From: Burkholderiales bacterium
GTDB lineage: Bacteria; Pseudomonadota; Gammaproteobacteria; Burkholderiales; SG8-41
Reading direction: 5' to 3'
Length of the DNA stretch: 64,000 bases
NCBI GenBank assembly: GCA_022841375.1
Contig: JALHRQ010000006.1
Location: forward strand, 160,442-224,441
In this document: in pieces, positions 59,827 through 64,000 of the stretch
How the letters are laid out: the number at the start of each line of letters is the position of its first letter
Numbering within the stretch: the first letter of the stretch is position 1
Made by a program: the position numbers and the translations under genes
Notes under the pieces: model-generated
Told to the model about the DNA's origin: nothing
The model's database searches: none
The model's input: only the letters and a program-made list of their open reading frames with translations

Positions 59827-62034
59827 ATGCAACTCCCTTCTGCCGCGCCCAAGGACATTTTCAGCCATCGCAAATACTGGGCGGCGCGCTTTGGCACGGC
59901 GCCTTTTCTGCCGATGTCGCGTCCGGAGATGGAAAAACTCGGTTGGGACGAGTGCGACATCATTCTGGTTTCCGGCGATGCCTATGTCGATCACCCCAGC
60001 TTTGGTATGGCCATTGTCGGCCGCTTACTTGAAGCGCAGGGGTTCCGTGTCGGCATCATTGCCCAGCCGGATTGGCACAGCGTCGATCCCTTCCGTGCAC
60101 TGGGCAAGCCCAAGCTGTTTTTCGGCGTTACTGCCGGCAACATGGATTCGATGGTCAATCGCTACACCTCGGACCGCCGGGTGCGCAGCGATGACGCCTA
60201 TACGCCGAATGCGGAAGGTGAAAAACGTCCCGATCGTGCGGTGATTGTTTACAGTCAGCGCGCGCGCGAAGCCTATCCGGAAGTGCCGATTGTCATTGGC
60301 GGAATTGAAGCCAGCTTGCGTCGTATCGCTCATTTCGATTACTGGTCGGAGAAGGTGCGGCGCTCGGTGCTGGTCGATGCCAAGGCCGACATTCTGGTGT
60401 ACGGCAACGCCGAGCGCGCGATTGTCGATATCGCGCATCGTCTGGCAGCACGGGGGACAACCGACAGCATTACCGACATCCGTGGCACCGCTTTCCTGCG
60501 CGTGGCGACGCCGGCCGACTGGATCGAAATCGATTCAACCCGCATCGATATGCCGGGACCGTTAAACCCGCCGATTGATCCGTATGCGATGGAAGGCGTG
60601 ACGACCAAAGCGGATGCACCTGAAGTGCCGAAGGGCGCGCAAGTGGTCCGCTTCATCCGCGAAGTGAAAAATGCAGATCGTGCGCGGAGTGTGATCCGCA
60701 TGCCGTCGTACGAGGCCGTTGCCAGCGATCCGATCCTTTATGCCCATGCCTCGCGCATCCTGCATGTCGAGTCCAATCCCGGCAACGCGCGTGCGTTGAT
60801 CCAGCGCCACGGCGAAGGGAAAAATGCGCGTGAAGTCTGGATCAACCCGCCGCCGATACCGCTGACCATGAAGGAGATGGACGCTCTGTACGAACTCCCG
60901 TATGCGCGCGTGCCACATCCGGCTTACGGCAAGGCGAAGATCCCCGCCTACGAGATGATCCGCTTTTCGGTGACCATCCAGCGCGGTTGTTTCGGCGGCT
61001 GCACCTTCTGCTCAATTACCGAGCATGAAGGTCGGATCATCCAGAACCGATCGGAAGATTCAATCATCCGCGAGATCGAGCAGATCCGCGACGAGGTGCC
61101 GGGTTTCACCGGCGTCATATCCGACCTCGGCGGACCGACGGCGAACATGTACCGGCTGGCATGCAAGAGCAAGGACATCGAATCGTCGTGCCGGCGGCCG
61201 TCGTGCGTGTATCCGGGCGTTTGCCCGAACTTGAACACCGACCACTCGTCGCTGATTCATCTGTATCGCCGCGCCCGCACGCTGCCCGGTATCAAGAAAG
61301 TGTTGATCGGTTCCGGCGTGCGTTATGACCTTGCGGTTGAGTCGCCGGAATATGTGAAGGAACTGGCGCAGCATCATGTCGGCGGTTATCTGAAGATCGC
61401 GCCGGAGGCGATCGGCGAGGGTCCGCTGTCGAAAATGATGAAGCCCGGCGTCGGCACCTATTACAAGTTCAAGGAACTCTTCGACAAGTTTTCGAAGGAA
61501 GCCGGTAAGGAGCAGTACCTGATCCCGTATTTCATTGCCGCGCATCCCGGCACCACGGATCAGGACATGCTGGAATTGGCGTTGTGGCTGAAGCTGAACG
61601 GTTTCCGCGCTGATCAGGTGCAGGCCTTTCTGCCCTCGCCGATGGCGACGGCAACAGCGATGTATCACTCGGGCAAAAATCCGCTGCGCAAGGTCACCCG
61701 CGACAGCGAGGACGTGATCATTCCCAAGGGACTAAAAGTGCGCCGACTGCACAAGGCCTTCCTGCGTTACCACGATCCCGAGAACTGGCCGGTGCTGCGT
61801 GAAGCCCTGCGGCGCATGAGGCGCGCCGACCTGATTGGTTCCGGCAAACGCCAGCTGGTGCCGTCGTTTCAGCCTGCGGGCACGGGACTCAAGCCGGAAG
61901 GCGCGCGCAAGCCGAGCAAGTACCAGTCCTTCCGCACCCAGCACACCGGCTTGCCGCCGGCGCCCGTGACGCGCGACCGCAAGGCTGCGCCTGTCAAGGC
62001 GAAGCGTCCAGCCAGGGTGGCCAAGGCGCGTTAA
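59827..62034 (+). CDS. ygiQ: YgiQ-family radical SAM protein
   Basis: This 735-residue protein begins with the N-terminal domain typical of YgiQ ([37 protein letters not shown]) and carries the radical SAM cluster motif CxxxCxxC as [16 protein letters not shown] near residue 395. It ends in a basic Lys/Arg/Pro tail. YgiQ is widespread in bacteria, but its reaction is not firmly known. GTG 59821 in frame is an alternative start. The preceding TATAAT suggests a leaderless message. Its 3' end overlaps the convergent membrane-protein gene by 4 bp. Confidence 0.92.
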   Translation: MQLPSAAPKDIFSHRKYWAARFGTAPFLPMSRPEMEKLGWDECDIILVSGDAYVDHPSFGMAIVGRLLEAQGFRVGIIAQPDWHSVDPFRALGKPKLFFGVTAGNMDSMVNRYTSDRRVRSDDAYTPNAEGEKRPDRAVIVYSQRAREAYPEVPIVIGGIEASLRRIAHFDYWSEKVRRSVLVDAKADILVYGNAERAIVDIAHRLAARGTTDSITDIRGTAFLRVATPADWIEIDSTRIDMPGPLNPPIDPYAMEGVTTKADAPEVPKGAQVVRFIREVKNADRARSVIRMPSYEAVASDPILYAHASRILHVESNPGNARALIQRHGEGKNAREVWINPPPIPLTMKEMDALYELPYARVPHPAYGKAKIPAYEMIRFSVTIQRGCFGGCTFCSITEHEGRIIQNRSEDSIIREIEQIRDEVPGFTGVISDLGGPTANMYRLACKSKDIESSCRRPSCVYPGVCPNLNTDHSSLIHLYRRARTLPGIKKVLIGSGVRYDLAVESPEYVKELAQHHVGGYLKIAPEAIGEGPLSKMMKPGVGTYYKFKELFDKFSKEAGKEQYLIPYFIAAHPGTTDQDMLELALWLKLNGFRADQVQAFLPSPMATATAMYHSGKNPLRKVTRDSEDVIIPKGLKVRRLHKAFLRYHDPENWPVLREALRRMRRADLIGSGKRQLVPSFQPAGTGLKPEGARKPSKYQSFRTQHTGLPPAPVTRDRKAAPVKAKRPARVAKAR

Positions 62035-62771
62035 CTGGTTTGCAGCAGGGTTTGGTTCCGGCGCTGAAGTACGGTCATCGTAGTCACCACCAGCATGTCG
62101 AGCATGCAATAGAAGGTGCCTGCTGCCAGGGGCGGATTCAGCGTGGTCCAACCGGTCACCGGTACTTCGTGCAGCCAATACCAGTTGCCGACGGCGGTGC
62201 CGTAGATTTCCAGTCCCAGCGACAGCATGAACATCACCGCATACAGTTTGCGCCCCTTGCTGAAGATCATGCACAGCACCAGCAGCGTATAGAGGATCAG
62301 GCCCATGGTGTCGGCGCCGATCCACGCCAGTATGAACACCGGCGGCGCTGCGGCCAGCGGCACCGCCCAGGTGATTGAGTCGGGCATGCGTTTGCTGATG
62401 GCGATGCCCAGCACGAACACCAGCGCGTGTGCCGGCGGCACGAACAGGGGGATGTTGTTGAGCCGGTATTCGTACAGTCCCCAGCCCAGCGACAGGAAAA
62501 TTTCACCCGCGGTGGCGTAGGCCACGCACAGGATCATGCTGGTGCGGGTATCCGGGGTGGAATGCGCCAGCCAGTACAGCAGCATGGCCCAGGTGACGAT
62601 GCTGACCGCATGCTGGCCCCATACGGGGACATGCTGATCAACGAACAGGCCGATGGTGATCAGCGCGACGATGGTCCATGCCGGCGCCGGCGAGGTGGTT
62701 GCAGAGTCGCCGACAATGGCAATGCTGCGCGGGTTGAGGATGGCCCGCAGTGTGGAAGCAGCTGAATTCAT
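62031..62771 (-). CDS. Polytopic membrane protein of unknown function
   Basis: This 246-residue protein has about seven hydrophobic segments (for example [31 protein letters not shown] and [15 protein letters not shown]) and a conserved-looking loop [20 protein letters not shown]. The first 22 residues read [20 protein letters not shown] and GDS, which resembles the start of ADP-forming acyl-CoA synthetases and does not look like a membrane protein leader. I recognise no family for the rest. ATG 62771 is chosen; the frame opens at 62792. It is convergent with ygiQ and divergent from the SDR gene. Confidence 0.6.
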   Translation of the reverse strand: MNSAASTLRAILNPRSIAIVGDSATTSPAPAWTIVALITIGLFVDQHVPVWGQHAVSIVTWAMLLYWLAHSTPDTRTSMILCVAYATAGEIFLSLGWGLYEYRLNNIPLFVPPAHALVFVLGIAISKRMPDSITWAVPLAAAPPVFILAWIGADTMGLILYTLLVLCMIFSKGRKLYAVMFMLSLGLEIYGTAVGNWYWLHEVPVTGWTTLNPPLAAGTFYCMLDMLVVTTMTVLQRRNQTLLQTS

Positions 62772-62832
62772 GGTTCGGCCAGAGCATAACATCGACGCCC
62801 TGATTGATCCGCGCGCCAGGGTTGCGTGCCCC

Positions 62833-62838
62833 TATAAT
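62833..62838 (+). promoter_or_regulatory. -10 box upstream of the SDR gene
   Basis: A perfect TATAAT lies 34 bp before the SDR ATG at 62873, giving a leader of normal length with the RBS GGAGA. No good -35 hexamer is visible at 17 bp spacing. Confidence 0.4.
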
Positions 62839-62872
62839 CGCCGGGCAAAACATCATTCTCGGAGAACACGAT

Positions 62873-63598
62873 ATGGATGGCGTAGCGGTGGTGACGGGGG
62901 CCAGTTCGGGCATCGGTGAGGCAATCGCACAGGATCTGCTTGACCAGGGGTTGACGGTGGTGACGCTGCAGCGCCGCCCACCGCGGATCAAGCACGACCG
63001 CATTCTGTTTCACGAAGTCGATTTGGCCGATGCCGGGGCCACGACCAACGTCGCGAAAGAAGTTGCTGCCAAGTATGCGGTCCGATATCTGGTCAACAAT
63101 GCCGGCGCTAACCGGCCGGGCACACTGGAGCAGGCAACGATCGACGACATGGATCATGTGTATGCGCTAAACGTCCGGGCGGCGATGATTCTGATCCAGA
63201 CCCTGGTGCCGGGCATGCGTCAGGCCAAGTTCGGGCGCATTGTCAGCATTTCGTCGCGAGCCATTTTGGGCAAGACGCAACGCCTGGCCTACGCTGCCGG
63301 CAAAGCGGGGCTGGTCGGCATGACTCGCGTACTTTGCCTGGAGTTAGCGGGAGATGGCATCACGATAAACGCAGTTGCACCTGGACCAGTGGCTACAGAG
63401 CTGTTTGATAACGGCCATCCGATCGGCAGTGCCAAGCGTCAGGCGGTGATCGACAGCATCCCGGTCAAATTTGTCGGCGGTCCCAAGGACGTGGCCCGCG
63501 CGGTCAGTTTTTTCCTGAATCCGGACAGCGGGTATATCTCGGGGCAGACTTTGTTCGTTTGCGGTGGAAGTAGTGTCAGTGGATCTGGCGGCAATTGA
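62873..63598 (+). CDS. Short-chain dehydrogenase/reductase
   Basis: This 241-residue classical SDR has the cofactor motif TGASSGIGEAIA, NNAGAN, the catalytic Ser in VSISSRA and YxxxK as YAAGK, then PGPVATELF and the C-terminal SGYISGQTLFVCGG. It resembles FabG-type 3-oxoacyl reductases and related alcohol dehydrogenases of catabolic clusters. ATG 62873 has GGAGA nine bases upstream; an earlier in-frame start at 62804 has no RBS. Confidence 0.92.
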   Translation: MDGVAVVTGASSGIGEAIAQDLLDQGLTVVTLQRRPPRIKHDRILFHEVDLADAGATTNVAKEVAAKYAVRYLVNNAGANRPGTLEQATIDDMDHVYALNVRAAMILIQTLVPGMRQAKFGRIVSISSRAILGKTQRLAYAAGKAGLVGMTRVLCLELAGDGITINAVAPGPVATELFDNGHPIGSAKRQAVIDSIPVKFVGGPKDVARAVSFFLNPDSGYISGQTLFVCGGSSVSGSGGN

Positions 63599-63599
63599 A

Positions 63600-63637
63600 A
63601 TAATCATAACTATTTGTTTAAATTGATATTATTTGAA
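63600..63637 (+). repeat. AT-rich dispersed intergenic motif, copy E
   Basis: ATAACTATTTGTTTAAATTG then ATATTATTTGAA starts two bases after the SDR stop. The 3' part is identical to copy A at 1572-1607. The following 272 bases (63638-63909) show no supported gene. Confidence 0.5.
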
Positions 63638-63909
63638 CCCAGAGTCTTTCGAGGCCTTTTTCAGTTGGTAGGCACTTACATTTGGGCGGCATCCCCGAAC
63701 CCGGATTCCGGAAAAGCTCTGGCAGGGGCGCCTTGCTGGCGAACTTCAAGCTATTCATCTTCCCAACCCGTAGCGACCCCGGGGATTGGTATCCATTCGT
63801 TTTGGGCGGGTAGCGTGCCGGCGCACCACAAAAGCCCGACGGCTTAGCATTTTCCATGCCGATTCATTGACACAAGCCTCTGATCCCACGATAATTGTCG
63901 GTTTCGTTC

Positions 63910-63994
<85 letters not shown>

Positions 63995-64000
63995 GGTTTT

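Noticed and set aside
63614..63857. Small proteins in the gap before tRNA-Tyr
   Set aside because: Short frames on both strands overlap each other, lack ribosome-binding sites and match no family I know.

Overview
The window looks like chromosomal DNA of a GC-rich betaproteobacterium (Burkholderiales or a relative). The basis is four Bug-type tricarboxylate-transporter receptors, a complete Pseudomonas-style PilG-PilH-PilI-PilJ-ChpA chemotaxis operon, a YgiQ radical SAM protein, System II cytochrome c maturation genes and many sensor kinases. This placement is inferred from gene content, not from a marker-gene search.

1-23.4 kb is a redox and signalling region. It opens inside a multiheme c-type cytochrome (six CxxCH motifs visible), followed by ResB and CcsA (System II haem ligation) and an anchored TPR protein. 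A minus-strand block then encodes a histidine kinase, a twin-receiver protein, a degenerate EAL protein and a c-haem HAMP-PAS sensor with no output domain, with a hemerythrin-like gene upstream. After an IS30 transposase remnant come a ResA/TlpA-like lipoprotein and a plus-strand run: NtrB-like kinase, NtrC-like activator, Sel1 protein, monohaem cytochrome, two stand-alone seven-bladed regulator propellers, a free PilJ-type sensor domain and a dihaem cytochrome. A minus-strand kinase that has lost its ATP-binding boxes and a GGDEF diguanylate cyclase with a structured leader close the region. Two FNR-like boxes point to oxygen control. The pseudo-kinase combines the sensor of one neighbouring kinase with the transmitter type of another, and this is the most unusual feature of the window.

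23.4-36 kb holds an orphan Bug receptor, a methylisocitrate-lyase-like enzyme with a two-subunit aconitase-type hydratase (resembling dimethylmalate lyase plus dimethylmaleate hydratase), and the type IV pilus chemotaxis operon. 36.4-38 kb has a CdsA/PlsC-like phospholipid pair.

38-63.6 kb is a patchwork of small-molecule catabolism: GlcG-like, cupin, D-threonine-aldolase-like, hydroxyisobutyrate-dehydrogenase-like, amidohydrolase, DapA-like aldolase, sugar-acid dehydratase, HpcH aldolase, OYE-type oxidoreductase and SDR genes. They are interleaved with orphan binding proteins (Bug, TAXI and four ModA-like paralogues, most lacking signal peptides), an SLC13-type permease, an exported argininosuccinate-lyase-like enzyme and a frameshifted ceramidase-like gene. 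A tRNA-Tyr lies at the right edge. Several families of intergenic repeats occur, including an AT-rich ~30 bp motif beside gene ends and a ~105 bp CACAGAG inverted-repeat element present twice.
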